A DNA stretch of 64,000 nucleotides from Siderastrea siderea (Eukaryota > Cnidaria > Anthozoa > Scleractinia > Rhizangiidae). Position numbers and translations under genes: made by a program. The DNA is taken from contig OZ034970.1 in the NCBI GenBank assembly GCA_964030785.1, forward strand, positions 20,401,634 to 20,465,633, in the 5' to 3' direction. Shown piece by piece: positions 11,725-22,285 of this stretch (the first letter of the stretch is position 1; every line of letters begins with the position of its first letter). The notes below the pieces were generated by a model, which saw only the letters and a list, made by a program, of their open reading frames with translations, made no database searches and was not told where the DNA came from.

Positions 11725-12247
11725 CAGTCAATGGTATTACGAGGTGGACGAACATGACCAATGCGTCCCAACAAGGATATCGCACCAGAGTGTATCCCAT
11801 CAAGCAATGTCTTGTGTACAAACTTAGCGAGAGGTTGACATGAAGGATCATTTTTAAATTGAGTGGCTGGCGGGCGAGCCGAGTCATACGCTTCCCCTTT
11901 GAAATTACCCCTAAAGGGACGAAAAAAGTCCTCAACTGATACTTTGTTCCGAATCCAACACAAGACCCGAAGTTGTTGAGGACTCGGATCATCACCCAAA
12001 ATCTCTTCCCAGCTTTCCTGTGTAGTTGCCCAGCTCGAAAATGATCTGGGTTTCTAAACTGTAATTCTGAGACACTCCCAAGGCCATCACCCTCAATGAC
12101 TTGCTGGATTCTCTCCTTCGGTATTGTTGTCACCCCCATACTGGCACCGGAAGGGTTTCCCCTCCAGTCAACCCAATGAACACATTGAGGTGGTGAATGA
12201 ACAACAGCTAAGAGAGCAACGTCAAGAGATTGTAGAAGAATTTTCAT
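11681..12247 (-). pseudogene. Element A gag-RT linker region
   Basis: It encodes the tryptophan-rich HWVDWRGNPSG segment and a Phe/Arg/Asn motif (LQFRNPDHF) that match WCDWEGKPTS and LRFRNPEKF in copy C. This region lies between gag and RT. It stops abruptly at about 12231, where the terminal repeat of element B begins, which marks the insertion point. The frame is mixed and not intact. Confidence 0.5.
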
Positions 12248-12290
12248 TGTTATGCTGCACTTCTATGGCACACGCGGAGATGCTAAGATC
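12231..12290 (-). repeat. Element B terminal repeat B2
   Basis: This copy of about 60 bp (starting gtagaagaattttcattg) recurs at 12511-12580. It is the outer 3' end of element B and the junction with element A. Confidence 0.6.
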
Positions 12291-12329
12291 TAGGGCAAAA
12301 ATAATTTCCGTCACTGAGGGGAGGAGGGA

Positions 12330-12521
12330 GGGGCAAAAAAGGACACCTCTGAACAGACCTCTCGGGGCGTGAATGCAAATAAGAACGATCTCAAGTCGGT
12401 AGGGCGTACAAATATCAAGCTAAATACCCAAGGGTATTTCGTCAGTCTCTGGAGGGGAAATGTGCTAATTTATGTAGCGCGCGAGACCATTTCTTTGTGT
12501 ACATACCAATGAAAATAGTAG
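12330..12521 (-). repeat. Element B terminal repeat A2
   Basis: About 190 bp closely matching 19266-19458 in the same orientation (shared blocks such as ggacacctctgaacagacct and gtctctggaggggaaatgtg). It ends at the shared core gaaaatagtaga, the likely recombination point. Confidence 0.65.
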
Positions 12522-12580
12522 AAGAATTTTCATTGTTATGCTGCACCTGTATGGCACACGCGGAGATACTAAGATATGGG
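12511..12580 (-). repeat. Element B terminal repeat B1
   Basis: Direct repeat of 12231-12290 located just inside A2. It overlaps the core gaaaatagtaga shared with A2. Confidence 0.6.
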
Positions 12581-12706
12581 GCGAAAATGATTTCTTACCC
12601 AAGCACAAATTGCCGCTGATAGGCCAACATACCCCGAAAAAGGAACCCATATTCTTCCCAATCTCAGATGCTCAACTCTGAAAAGGTGTGGTTTATTATA
12701 AATGCA

Positions 12707-13456
12707 TTAAGGGAACGCAAGCGATAGTCCCTCGAGATTATTACGAGCACGGAACTCAGCCCCCAGCGATTCTGCATGAGAAACATTATTTGTCCCTATA
12801 ACAGAGCCTTGAGCAAGAAGAGAAGCCGGAAGTGACAGATCCATGACTTTTGGGACTTGAGAATAATATTGAACCGTCTGGAGGCTTTTCCAACCAACAT
12901 GTCTACCCACTTGGTCATCTGAGGCACCAAGAAGGGATAGGGTTATAGAACAACCACTCCTAAAACTGTGCACAGTTTCACCCTTATCAATATTAAGAGC
13001 CGTGAGATGGAGTCGCAGACGGTTAGCTACAGTTGAGGCGACGAAAGGTTTGGAGGATACGCGGGCCTTCGGGTCGGTAGCGCGGAACCAAAAGCCTTCT
13101 CGAAGATTAACGTTCATAAGGTCAGCCAACTTGACGTATGTAGTGAGATTTATGATGGGACAGACCATACTGTCATGGGGACACATCTTAACAGCGAAAA
13201 CATTAGAGTCCTTTCCTCGAAGCGTTTTTCCAAACTTGTGATGAAATAATAAACCTTGCTTATCAGGGAGTAGGAGAACGTCTTTAGTATAAACACGACC
13301 AAAGTCAGAAGCTCTGTCACCGGAGTAGAAATCCAGACAGAAGAAAGCAAGATCACGACTCACAATGTACCTTTCCAGCGGGGATATAGATGGTAAAAAT
13401 GCTCGGTTGCGAAGATACGTACACAGTTTAATAAACTTGTTGAAGGGAAATGGCAC
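12707..13456 (-). CDS. Element B tyrosine recombinase, catalytic domain
   Basis: About 249 residues with the DIRS/Ngaro-type recombinase signatures: DRASDFGRVY, GKTLRGKDSNVF, then HSFRSGCS (H-x-x-R), RHVGW (His/Trp box) and QTVQYYS with the tyrosine nucleophile. The enzyme integrates the circular DNA copy at a short core. The catalytic residues near the C-terminus are present, so this half could be functional. Its N-terminal half lies upstream in other frames (13360-14210), so the protein is split by at least one frameshift or expressed through an unrecognised mechanism. Confidence 0.75.
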   Translation of the reverse strand: MPFPFNKFIKLCTYLRNRAFLPSISPLERYIVSRDLAFFCLDFYSGDRASDFGRVYTKDVLLLPDKQGLLFHHKFGKTLRGKDSNVFAVKMCPHDSMVCPIINLTTYVKLADLMNVNLREGFWFRATDPKARVSSKPFVASTVANRLRLHLTALNIDKGETVHSFRSGCSITLSLLGASDDQVGRHVGWKSLQTVQYYSQVPKVMDLSLPASLLAQGSVIGTNNVSHAESLGAEFRARNNLEGLSLAFP

Positions 13457-14210
13457 GGCTTGGCGGGGCGAAACCCTTGCTTCTGCTTGTTCCTCGGAGA
13501 TGGAGGCAAGGCATTTTTTGACAGACGGATGAGCTGTAGGGTTACCAGGGGATAGCCCCGACCAATCACCTGATCAGCCAATGGAATTAAAAATGGAATG
13601 CAATTTCCCAATAAAATTATTGTGCTATCAACTGTACCAGCAGCCAATCTGGAAGGGTAGCCACATTTCTGTTTGGAATGAGAGCCGAAGTTGGGACAGC
13701 TAGGTATGTGAATCTTGGTTTTCCCTTAGAATCTTTCCACACGAGAAATCTAATGACGTCTCTTGGGGAGGCAGAGGTAGGGGTCTTGAAGCTCGGAAGG
13801 GAGGACAGAAAGGACTCCAGTTCCAACTGCAATCTACACTTCTGCTTCTCATATAGTTTGGCAGCTCTGACCGATTGAAGAGAGGAGATTCTACGATCAA
13901 TGGCGGGCAGATCGATAGGAACTCTGGAGGTACTAGTCGAAGACGAAGGCGGAGCGGCTTGAAATCCACAATATCGGCAGAAGTTAAAACCAAAGTCGTT
14001 GGCGTGAGAGCAATCGGGGCACAAGGAGGCAGGTTTCCAAATGCGTGGAACATTTGCAGAACTAAGGAGAGGGAAAAGAAATGCAGAGACGAATGGGCTT
14101 AAAGACTCTCTGTCGACTACAATGCAATGCGCGCGTTTGTTTATGTTTTGATTCCTTTGGAGAGAGAACATTGTGATAAAATGGCTAGATTTGAGCCCTT
14201 TAGCGGCCAA
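13360..14210 (-). CDS. Element B recombinase N-terminal half, frameshifted
   Basis: 14210-13617 opens with a possible zinc ribbon (LCPDCSHANDFGFNFCRYC, four cysteines in two CxxC pairs), then a coiled-coil/SAM-like DNA-binding part (DRRISSLQSVRAAKLYEKQK) and the VRDVIRFLVWKDSKGK-like segment that also occurs in copy C. 13647-13360 continues it in another frame (QKQGFRPAKPC). It should be the N-terminal DNA-binding part of the recombinase at 12707-13456. The frame changes at about 13620 and 13440 suggest decay or sequence indels. Confidence 0.6.
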
Positions 14211-14840
14211 GAAAGGAAATGAAGGTGTTCACTTCGTTAGCTGTATACGTTTTGTCAATAGAAAGAGCTAACTTTTCTGGTTTATAAGTCTTGCAGATGA
14301 CTGTAATAAAATACGATTCATCGTTGACTGTCATTACACGTCACGCAGTCAGAGAAATATTTTCAAATTGACATAGCGCATTTGGTTTTTAGCGTAGCGG
14401 GTCATGAGTTCTCTCATTCATTTATGTTCAACAGCACTTATACCTTAATATACCCCTCTTTAAAATTTCGAAAGGCGTGTAGAGTAAAAGCAATTGACAT
14501 TACTTTATTTTATCACTAACGGTTGCAAAACCGCGATTTGTCACCCGCGGGGTTTGTTGAATACTCAGTCACGTCCGATCTACAGAAACATTTATTACCG
14601 TAGCCAGTTTGATATTCACTCACATTCAGTTCCACATAACCATAAGAATTCTGTTATTTTTCCCTATGAACTCACTGGATCGTCCATAGTCACATTATTC
14701 TGATATGAGGTATTAACAAAAACTTTCTGCGTGGTCGGTTGAGAGCTGTGCAAAACATCGAGTGTCCGAATGTCGCTTTTGTGACCGGAAGAATAAACAT
14801 TTTTTAAATCAACACTGCTCCAATAGTTCCCTGATAAATT

Positions 14841-15437
14841 TCATAGCTCCATAAGAAAATCTCTATCCATTCTACGGAAGGATGACTTGGATGAATGCAG
14901 TTTGAATGAGCCTATGCAAGAAGAAACGAGGAGTGGCCACCAATACTTCCTGGCACAAAGGACGGGTACTACGATTGTGTAAGGACAGCCTTGAGTAGCG
15001 AGAAATCTAATCAGGGGGCCAACAAGCACAAAGGGGGGAAACACATATGCATTATATGACGGAACCATCACCTGTGAGAAAACATTTACCCCAAGTGCCC
15101 GCAGCAAGGGTGACAGTGCAAAGAAGGGAAGCACCCTACCAGATAGGTCTCTCTGGACATTATCGGAAGTAACCATCAGGTCAATGGTGTGCGGACCAAA
15201 TGCTCGCTGAATAATTTGCCAAGATGCTGGGATAAGCATGCATTCCCGATCTGAGGGAATACAGGAAGGAGAATCTGCTGGATTTTCTTGTGAGGGGACA
15301 AAGTGTAAGGTGACGTGCAAATTAGCAGATAACGTTAAATGGAAAACTTCTTTAAGAACGTTGTTGATGTGGGGATTCCGAGAATCATCTTTTTTTCCAG
15401 CAAGCAACCAGGGGTGCACTATCCACAAAGCAATCAA
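14841..15437 (-). CDS. Element B RNase H end and connector
   Basis: This continues the polyprotein 3' of the RT. It has HVTLHFVPSQENPADSPS, the last RNase H motif (Asn-Pro-Ala-Asp), then the conserved FGPHTIDLM, NAYVFPPFVLVGPL and ARKYWWPL segments seen in copies A and C. I cannot name a function for the connector; it is characteristic of DIRS-type pol. It overlaps the RT frame by four bases, suggesting one frameshift between the two blocks. Confidence 0.6.
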   Translation of the reverse strand: MIALWIVHPWLLAGKKDDSRNPHINNVLKEVFHLTLSANLHVTLHFVPSQENPADSPSCIPSDRECMLIPASWQIIQRAFGPHTIDLMVTSDNVQRDLSGRVLPFFALSPLLRALGVNVFSQVMVPSYNAYVFPPFVLVGPLIRFLATQGCPYTIVVPVLCARKYWWPLLVSSCIGSFKLHSSKSSFRRMDRDFLMEL

Positions 15438-16546
15438 ACCCTAGCGTTTGAGACCAGATGAGCCACCTTTTGCAAAACAAACAAAAGGGCCAGAGTTTCC
15501 TTAACAACGATGGGCAGATCCATCTCAGCAAGGACCCAGTGACCGTGAAATTCTTGTTGAGGTTGGCCAGGCAAGCGCAGGACACTGCCCCAACCAGAGC
15601 CTGACGCATCAGAGAAAACATTTAATTGGAAACGTTTCTCATCTTTCCATGGTAAGAAACCGGACCATGAATCCAGGAAATGCCAGTGTTGAAACTCTTC
15701 CCTTAAGTCGTGGGAACCAGGGATAGCTCTTGGAGACTTTAGTGCCTTTGACATAGCTTGACAGGCCACATGCGAATATAACCTGGCGGCAGGGATGACA
15801 AGAGTGAAGGAATTTATCTTGCCAACAAACTTCTGCAGGGACTTCAGAGATACCGTTTTGTGGCTGGAAAAATCTTCTCTGAGGGAAGCAAATTTGAGCT
15901 TCTTATGGAGAGGCATCAAAAACGCGGTTTTAACAGAGTCTATGACATACCACAGAAAGATCGGTGTAGGGACAAAGGTCGACTTCTTAAGGCCAATAAA
16001 GTAGCCAAGATCGATGAGGATGTAGCAGGCGATATAAAGGGCTGCTTCAGCGTGCTGAAAGTCGGACCACACACAAAGAGGAGCATAATGCTGGATTTGA
16101 AGTTGCCCAAAATGACGGTCGTCAATATACTGGGAACACGGGACACCACGAGAACGAATATAACTTGTAGTGATCAAACCGGTAGAATGGTACAGGTACG
16201 CACTAGCTTTCCATTCAAAGGGGAGAGTGTTAAAAACAAAATACCAGCCATTCCACTGAAGACCAAAATAGGTCCTGCTGTCTGCCGAAAGACGGACATG
16301 GTCGTAACCACTTTTATCGTCACAAGTGGTTTGATAACTCTCCTTGTGTACGTAACGAAGGAGGTCAGTAATGAGATCCAAGGAGAAAGGGAGATCCTTG
16401 ATCCAAAGATTTAGGAATCTCTCGTCGTGGTACATGCGAGGTTTTGATGGTTCCACAGTTATTGGTATGACCAAATGGGGTGGTGACACTTCCCCTACTT
16501 TTCCCCAGACAGACAAGGATCCATTGGCGACCCTCTCTAGAATCAT
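15434..16546 (-). CDS. Element B reverse transcriptase/RNase H
   Basis: About 370 open residues. N-terminal ERVANGSL and TVEPSKPRM precede the RT fingers (DERFLNLWI), then DKSGYDHVRL, FEWKASAYLYHSTGL, the catalytic YIDDRHFGQ and a thumb region (LQKFVGKINSF). RNase H begins with SDASGSGWGSV and continues with KETLALLFVLQ. It converts the genomic RNA into circular DNA. Frame and catalytic residues are intact over the whole RT, the best RT copy in the window. Confidence 0.8.
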   Translation of the reverse strand: MILERVANGSLSVWGKVGEVSPPHLVIPITVEPSKPRMYHDERFLNLWIKDLPFSLDLITDLLRYVHKESYQTTCDDKSGYDHVRLSADSRTYFGLQWNGWYFVFNTLPFEWKASAYLYHSTGLITTSYIRSRGVPCSQYIDDRHFGQLQIQHYAPLCVWSDFQHAEAALYIACYILIDLGYFIGLKKSTFVPTPIFLWYVIDSVKTAFLMPLHKKLKFASLREDFSSHKTVSLKSLQKFVGKINSFTLVIPAARLYSHVACQAMSKALKSPRAIPGSHDLREEFQHWHFLDSWSGFLPWKDEKRFQLNVFSDASGSGWGSVLRLPGQPQQEFHGHWVLAEMDLPIVVKETLALLFVLQKVAHLVSNARV

Positions 16547-16627
16547 TTCCGAGATAAACTCAGAAAAGGCTTGACAACTTCTGCTGTTCGGAAAATCGGC
16601 ACAGGGGTGTGAAGGGCTGCTATAAAC

Positions 16628-17007
16628 TTAACCTTGAAAAGAACCCTCAAACTTGACGAAAAACTCTTTTACGTCCACGCCAAACTCCAAGTAACGAAGA
16701 AATGCTGAACGGTTGGAAGAATCATGGCGAATCCCAGACCACACTGGTAGTCTATGATGGATAAAACTGGGATGAAAAACGAAGGGTTGCAAAAACGCAG
16801 AATATCTGGTGAAGCGTGGACCTTCCCGGAAGCCACCATCTGGATGCACGGGAGTGGACCAGCCCAGTAGGAGGGCTCCCCTTTCCAATTACACCAAATG
16901 GAAGTAGATCTCACAGATTCTTGAGCATTTTCAAACAAAAGGTCAAATGGCTTAGATGACGCCTGGAGCGAGCAAGGTGAAAAGAAAAAAGGGAAGTAAA
17001 AGACCAC
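16628..17007 (-). pseudogene. Element B gag-RT linker region
   Basis: Two overlapping frames (17007-16669 and 16888-16628) together cover the linker. WCNWKGEPSYWAGPLP, ILRFCNPSFF and the segment VDVKEFFVKFEGSFQG match the corresponding part of copy C. It is broken by one frameshift near 16870. Its function is unknown; it is a conserved part of this element family. Confidence 0.55.
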
Positions 17008-17225
17008 GAAAACAAATAGATATGGATAAGGGGAGCTACCAACCAGGCCGATCCAGGGACCCCGTCATAGACAGAGCATCGGGTATTCTTAAGAAAACCC
17101 GTCCCAGATCGACCAAGTTGATAGCAGAAGTACCCCCATAACTGGAAAACCCAAAACAAAATGACAATACACTTAAGTCCAAGAACATAACTATTTATTG
17201 CAAAAAATAGAAACTGTAATAGAGT

Positions 17226-17708
17226 TTAATTCTTCGGACAAAATCGAGCAAAATGGCCCCTCTGGCGACAATTAAAGCAGGTTGGCTGCAGCGGACGCGG
17301 ACCATACCGGAAATTAGGAGACCTGTGGAAAAAAGTCGGCCTGGGTGCACCAACGTCAGGCCAAAACGAGGCAGAGGGACGCAAGGACTTCTGAATAGCT
17401 TTCACCACTTCGATATCTTCTTTGTCTCCCACCAACTTTAACAAGATGCTTTGGAACTGTGGGTTGCCGAGGAGGAGACAGCATTGGCGGAGAATTGTAC
17501 TGAAGCGCTTGGTTCTAGCATCAGCTTTGTCCCAGGCTAAATCGACAAGTGATTCCATCCCCGCGAGCGCTTTATAGGGGTCAAACACCGGGCGTGGTTT
17601 GGAGAGCTCTTGTTGTAGGAATAGAAGAGCTGCTGAAACAGAATCGGACGCGCAGTTCCTTTTAAGCTATCAAAGCTGGTTTTGAAGTTCTCTAACAGTC
17701 ATCTCAAG
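17226..17708 (-). pseudogene. Element B gag, second exon
   Basis: It starts after an acceptor (TTCTTTAG|CTTGAG at 17709/17708) in phase 0. Two consecutive in-frame stops (TGA TAG, 17672-17667) then interrupt it. Beyond them it reads QQELSKPRPVFDPYKAL, the capsid-like helical block (RFSTILRQCCLLL, LLKLVGDKEDIEVVKAIQKS) and a C-terminal CCHC zinc knuckle (CFNCRQRGHFARFC). Copy C has the same layout without the stops. The knuckle would bind the element RNA. Confidence 0.65.
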
Positions 17709-19100
17709 CTAAAGAAAGAATTAAAATCAAATTAAGGCCGGTGAGTAAAACAACCCACGAGAGAAAAATAGATCATAATTGAACATTTACCATACTAATG
17801 TACTCAGTCGGCGCTATACGTGTAACTCTGTGGACATTTCCTTGAAGAATTACGACAAAATTATAGCAGGAACAAAAGCAACTAACAGGTAAACCTGGAA
17901 TAAAGTTTGACAATTAAGACGCCGATACGCTGGACAACAAAGAAGAAAAGAGCTTTGCAAATTAATCATTGTACATTTCTATGTGATAAAAGAAATTCTT
18001 ATCTTGTACCGGCAATGTAAACGAGGCACTAAATTAAACGTAAAAAATTACAGCCAAGGCAGCTAAGAAGAACCCAAGGAATAAGAGACCTGATTATAAT
18101 GAAAATAGACTCTTTTGCCAGCAGCAAAATTTATTTGACAACAAACAGCGGAGGAAGAATGCACGAAAATTAGTAAAACTTTATCACCTTAGAAAATCAC
18201 GTGCTAACCATGATGTGACAATGCCGGACAGCATGTTGCATGCGAGAAAAATATAACAGAAAAGAATGTAAACAAGTGTTCTCAAAAACAAACAACGGGT
18301 AGAGAAACCGGACAAAATCTCCTCAAGGGTTTAACACATTGTGAGAAATATAATACAAACAATGACAAATGCCAGGAGCGGCAGACTAGAAAATTAAGAG
18401 AAACATACAACCAGAGAAAAATTTCGCGCCATGAACATTAACGCAAAATGTGACATACGAAGTGAAAAAGGCGACGCAATCCATAACTTGGAAGATGTAG
18501 GCAACGCATAAAGTAAGACTGACTTGCAAAGACAGTGACACCATAACACCTAGCTTCACAGGCGACGCGTCCCCAGGGACGCGCCATGAAAGCAATCTCA
18601 AGGCGGCACACCACGAAACTGATTTGAGAGTTGACGCACGACACTGAAAGATAACCAAAAGCAAGACATGCGGATCAGACGTTCGCTATGAAAACAAACT
18701 GGAGAGGCGACACATGCCATAAAAAACTAACTTGAGAGGCGACACACACCATAAAGCTAACTTGAAAGGCAATGTACGCCTTGAAAACTAGCTTGAAAGG
18801 CTACACCCGCCATGAAAACTAACCTAAGAAGCAACACACGCCATAAAACCTTATTTGAAGGAGACACATGCCATGAAAACAAACTTGAAGGCGACACACG
18901 CCGTAAAAACTAACTTGAAGGCGACACACGCCACGAAAACGGACTCAAAGAAGACGTCTAGAAAGCTAAGTAAAAGGCAAATAACACCTAGAAAGGCAAC
19001 ACACGCTAGAAAAATACCAAGCGATAAAATTTATGAGCACCACAGAAAACAAACTAACGAAACAATGCAGTAAAGCAGCCAACAAAGGAAACCAGCTTAC
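17709..19100 (-). other. Element B gag intron
   Basis: It is bounded by a strong donor (AAGAG|GTAAGC at 19101/19100) and an acceptor at 17709, both phase 0. It contains a minisatellite at about 18690-18960. The equivalent intron exists in copy C at the same place. Confidence 0.6.
18690..18960. repeat. Minisatellite in element B intron
   Basis: About nine degenerate copies of a ~31-bp unit with consensus near acttgaaaggcgacacacgc. They lie in the gag intron. Copy C carries an unrelated array in the same intron. Confidence 0.75.
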
Positions 19101-19226
19101 CTCTTGAGTGGGTGGAGCGGGATTTTTGCCAGCAGCACCAGCAGCGGGAGCTTCAGCTGCGGCGTCCACAACAGGACAAGCGGCTTCCAAAACGTCCGCG
19201 GGAATAGCTGCAGGAACTTCGGCCAT
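19101..19226 (-). CDS. Element B gag, first exon
   Basis: The ATG at 19226 opens a 42-codon Ala/Pro-rich exon (begins MAEVPAAIPADV) ending exactly at donor AAGAG|GTAAGC in phase 0. The composition (alanine, proline, low complexity) matches the first gag exon of copy C. The start is chosen because it is the first ATG after repeat A1. If spliced, it joins the exon at 17708, which begins in the same phase. Confidence 0.55.
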
Positions 19227-19265
19227 GAAGGCAAGTTGCTCAGTGACGGAAACGTGCGAGGGAGA

Positions 19266-19458
19266 GAAGCAAAAAAGGACACCTGAACAGACCTCTCGGG
19301 GCATGAACACAAATGAGAACGATCTCAAGTCAGGAGAGCATATAGATATTAAGCTAGATACCCAAGGGTATTACGTCAGTCTCTGGAGGGGAAATGTGCT
19401 ATTTTATGTAGCGCGCGAGACCTAATCGTTGCGAACAATTTCCAATGAAAATAGTAGA
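19266..19458 (-). repeat. Element B terminal repeat A1
   Basis: The 5' end of element B, matching A2 at 12330-12521 in the same orientation. It ends at the gaaaatagtaga core shared with the first repeat of element C, so B and C share or abut at one core. Confidence 0.65.
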
Positions 19459-19518
19459 CCATTTTCACTGTCAATACAACCACTGACTGCCTACTAAGTT
19501 ATGGGAAGCGAGATTTTG
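19445..19518 (-). repeat. Element C terminal repeat B2
   Basis: Starts gaaaatagtagaccattttc and repeats 19771-19855 with one short internal deletion. It is the outer 3' end of element C, adjoining the 5' end of element B. Confidence 0.6.
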
Positions 19519-19588
19519 CAAAGGCAGGAGGTCATAAGACAGAGATGGGAGAAAACAGAATGCGTCGCCGAAGGGGAGGTGGAAGGGT

Positions 19589-19783
19589 CAAAAAATTGTT
19601 CACTGGTCCAGCGAGGCGTTACTTGGCGAAAGAGGCCGAAAACCCAGGTTAGTTTGCTTAAATAGACACACGGAATCCCTAGAGACACGTGCATCACTGG
19701 CTCTGAAAACCCAAAGGAATTATAAAGACACCAGCGTAACGCACAGGCTAAATCCGTGGTTAATTTGACAGTGAAAATAGTAG
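19589..19783 (-). repeat. Element C terminal repeat A2
   Basis: Direct copy of 25871-26060 (shared blocks such as ttgttcactggtccagcg and ttagtttgcttaaatagaca), closing at the core gaaaatag. Confidence 0.65.
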
Positions 19784-19855
19784 ACCATTTTCACTGTCAA
19801 CACAACCACTGACTGCCTTTGCGATACTAAGTTATGGGAAGCGAGATTTTGCCAC
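19771..19855 (-). repeat. Element C terminal repeat B1
   Basis: Direct repeat of 19445-19518, immediately 5' (on the minus strand) of A2. Confidence 0.6.
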
Positions 19856-20129
19856 TGACTTTAGCTCTAAAAACACTCGAAACAGGACAAAGCTAGAGAG
19901 ATCCAAACAAACATTTAAGTTAAACTCTCCAAAACTCAGAAAATAAATAATTCCCTTTTACAAGACTAGCACTGTACGGAAACATATACATAACTAAGGA
20001 AAAGCGAGAGTAAAACCCTGCAATTCGTTTTTTACGCGGAACAGTTCTGCCACTGAGACTGCTGCAGAAGGATCAGTCCCAGCCCCCGAAGTGCTGTCAG
20101 CTAAGGCAGATGCTGCGTGGGACATCTTC

Positions 20130-21360
20130 ATGACTTTCCTGGTTTGCGTGTAGTATTCGGCAGTCTAGAGGGATTTCCATCCAACATGCTTAGCTATATC
20201 TTCTGGGGAAACGCCTATGAGAGACATGGTTATGGAACACCTGCTACGGAAACTGTGCATGGTTTCACCATAGTGGATTCCGAGCGAAGCCAAAAGGAGA
20301 GACAGGCGATTAGCAATTGCTGAGCCGATGAACGGTTTGCCCAAAATGGCGCCTTTCTTGTCGGTGGATCGGAAGAGATGGCCGTCTCTCAGATCTATGG
20401 ACATGAGGTCACAAAGGTTGACGTACAAACGTAAGTTGGCCCAGGACAAAACACGGGATCGCAACACTTAATCATAAACGTGTTAGCATCCTTACCCCGA
20501 AGGGTTTTGCCAAAAGTGTGATGTAAAAGAAAACCATCACCGTCAGGAAGAGCCATAATCTCTCTTGTAAAAATTCTCCCTAAGTCTGATGCCCTGTCAC
20601 CGGCAAAAAAGTTCAGGCAGAAGAATGCTAAATCTCTCGCGAAAAGGTAACGCTGCGTAGGTGAGATTTGACTAGCAAAAGTGCGATCTCTAAGGTATAA
20701 GCAGAGTCATTTTAGCTTGTCAAAGAAGAACGGTGTGGCTTGCCTAGGGGTGACCCTAGCCTGCGCTTGTTCCTCGCGGATCAACGTTAAGCACTGCTTG
20801 ACACAAGGATGTGAAGCTGGATTACCGATACCTAAGAGCTCGTTCCATTCTCTCCCTGGTCCCAGTTCGACAAACAAGGAACGCAATTTACCAATAAGAT
20901 TGTCGACAGTCCCTGCTGACAACGTGGTGGGACACGCGCAACGACCTACTTGTTTGGTTCCAAACAATTTGCAAGCTGGAATGTGAATTTTTGTTTTACC
21001 TTTATGATCTATCCATAATAAAAACCTAGTGATATCTTGAGGAGAAGCTGCATACACTGATTTGGGGGTAGGTAAAGAATATAAAAATCGCTCGAGTTCT
21101 TGGTGAAGCTTGTTCTTCTGCTTTTGGTACGGTTTACTATTTCTAACAGACTGCAGTGTCGCTAGGCGCGAATCGATAGAAGAGAGGGATAGTGAGACCC
21201 TTTGAGGGGGGTTCTCAATATTCTCACGGTGCACGATAGAAACCACAATTTTGGCAAAATCGAAAACTTGCGTCGTTAGGGTAACAGCACTCGGGACACT
21301 GCACCGCGGGTTTCCAAAGTCTAGGGACCTCCGGGAGAAACTGAAATAGGAAAAAGACAA
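20130..21360 (-). pseudogene. Element C tyrosine recombinase
   Basis: 21360-20707 encodes the DNA-binding half (LATLQSVRNSKPYQKQ, DITRFLLWIDHKGKTK, DNLIGKLRSLFVELG, EEQAQARVTPRQAT). 20690-20470 continues in other frames. 20467-20165 encodes MHSFRSRCS and KHVGWKSL, where a TAG stop (20167-20165) lies just before the expected catalytic tyrosine. The following sequence still reads AEYY in frame, so the stop is the main lesion there. There are therefore one nonsense mutation plus a frame break near 20470-20700. Confidence 0.65.
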
Positions 21361-21565
21361 CAGGGGAGAATTAGGAGCGACGCGTGGCTAACAGAAGACT
21401 AAATCAGATAATAAGGACTACTTAAAGATAATATAAACAGCCTTTACTCAGAAGAATAACATAATACAAACGAGCGACAAAAGCCGGGATAATAACAGAG
21501 TCTAAACGACTTAAGAGCAAACAAAAGAAAAGTTACGTAGCGACCTGGGAGGAAAGATGATGCTC

Positions 21566-22285
21566 TCAAACGGACAGGATTCGAAATACCCAAAGATCCC
21601 ACTGCAAAGGACGAGGTTCCCACATGGACAGACCAGACTTGGCTGGGAACAGTAAAATACTGGAGTCTCCTTTGGATCCCAATTTGAAAGAACTCGAGGC
21701 ACTTCGTTGAACCAGAGGCCACCAAAACTTTCTTGGGCAAAGATCAGGGACCACGATGGAAAAGGCACATCCTTGAGAACTTAAGTACTTAAGGAGCGGG
21801 CCAATAAGGACGAACGGAGGAAAGACATATGCATTCTCATCAGGAGGAATATCTTGGGCGAAAACATTTATACCAGCAGCTTGAGGACAAGGGAGCGGTG
21901 CAAAGAAACGAAGAGGACGACCGGCGCGATCAGCCTGAACATTGAACGGGAGAGCCATCAAGTCAATAGTGTAAGGGCCAAAAGCTGTGTCCACTTGATG
22001 CCAGGCGGCAGGGCTAAGAGAACAATCAAGATCAGACAGGCTTCGGGAAGGAGCATCTGCTGGTTTATCTTTGGAAGGCACATACATGAGGTTTAAGGGC
22101 AAGTTTCGGGACATAGTAAAGGAGAAAATATCCTTCAAGATGTCTGATATTGTCGAGGACTTCGAGACTTGTCTCTCCCAACTGTACAACAGAGACTTGT
22201 TGTCGACAAGGGCGTCAATCCTAGAATTATGAGTGCTTGACAACAGACTTTCAAGAGTGTTGAAGAGAGCCTTAGCCTCTTTCAC
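21566..22285 (-). CDS. Element C RNase H end and connector
   Basis: About 239 residues. IDALVDNKSLLYSW and KDKPADAPSRSL are the RNase H catalytic and C-terminal motifs. They are followed by FGPYTIDLMALP, NAYVFPPFVLIGPL and CPRKFWWPL, the connector conserved in all three copies. It overlaps the preceding frame by a few codons (22285/22272), which suggests a single-base lesion there. Confidence 0.6.
   Translation of the reverse strand: MKEAKALFNTLESLLSSTHNSRIDALVDNKSLLYSWERQVSKSSTISDILKDIFSFTMSRNLPLNLMYVPSKDKPADAPSRSLSDLDCSLSPAAWHQVDTAFGPYTIDLMALPFNVQADRAGRPLRFFAPLPCPQAAGINVFAQDIPPDENAYVFPPFVLIGPLLKYLSSQGCAFSIVVPDLCPRKFWWPLVQRSASSSFKLGSKGDSSILLFPAKSGLSMWEPRPLQWDLWVFRILSV

Larger units (their letters stand above)
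12231..19458 (-). mobile_element. Tyrosine-recombinase retrotransposon B
   Basis: It runs from repeat A1 (19458-19266) through gag, RT/RNase H and tyrosine recombinase to B1 (12580-12511), A2 (12521-12330) and B2 (12290-12231). Terminal sequences repeated directly in the A1...B1-A2-B2 order are the split-direct-repeat structure of PAT/Ngaro-type YR retrotransposons. Its 3' end abuts element A and its 5' end abuts element C. It is the best preserved copy: RT and the recombinase catalytic domain are each open. Confidence 0.7.
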
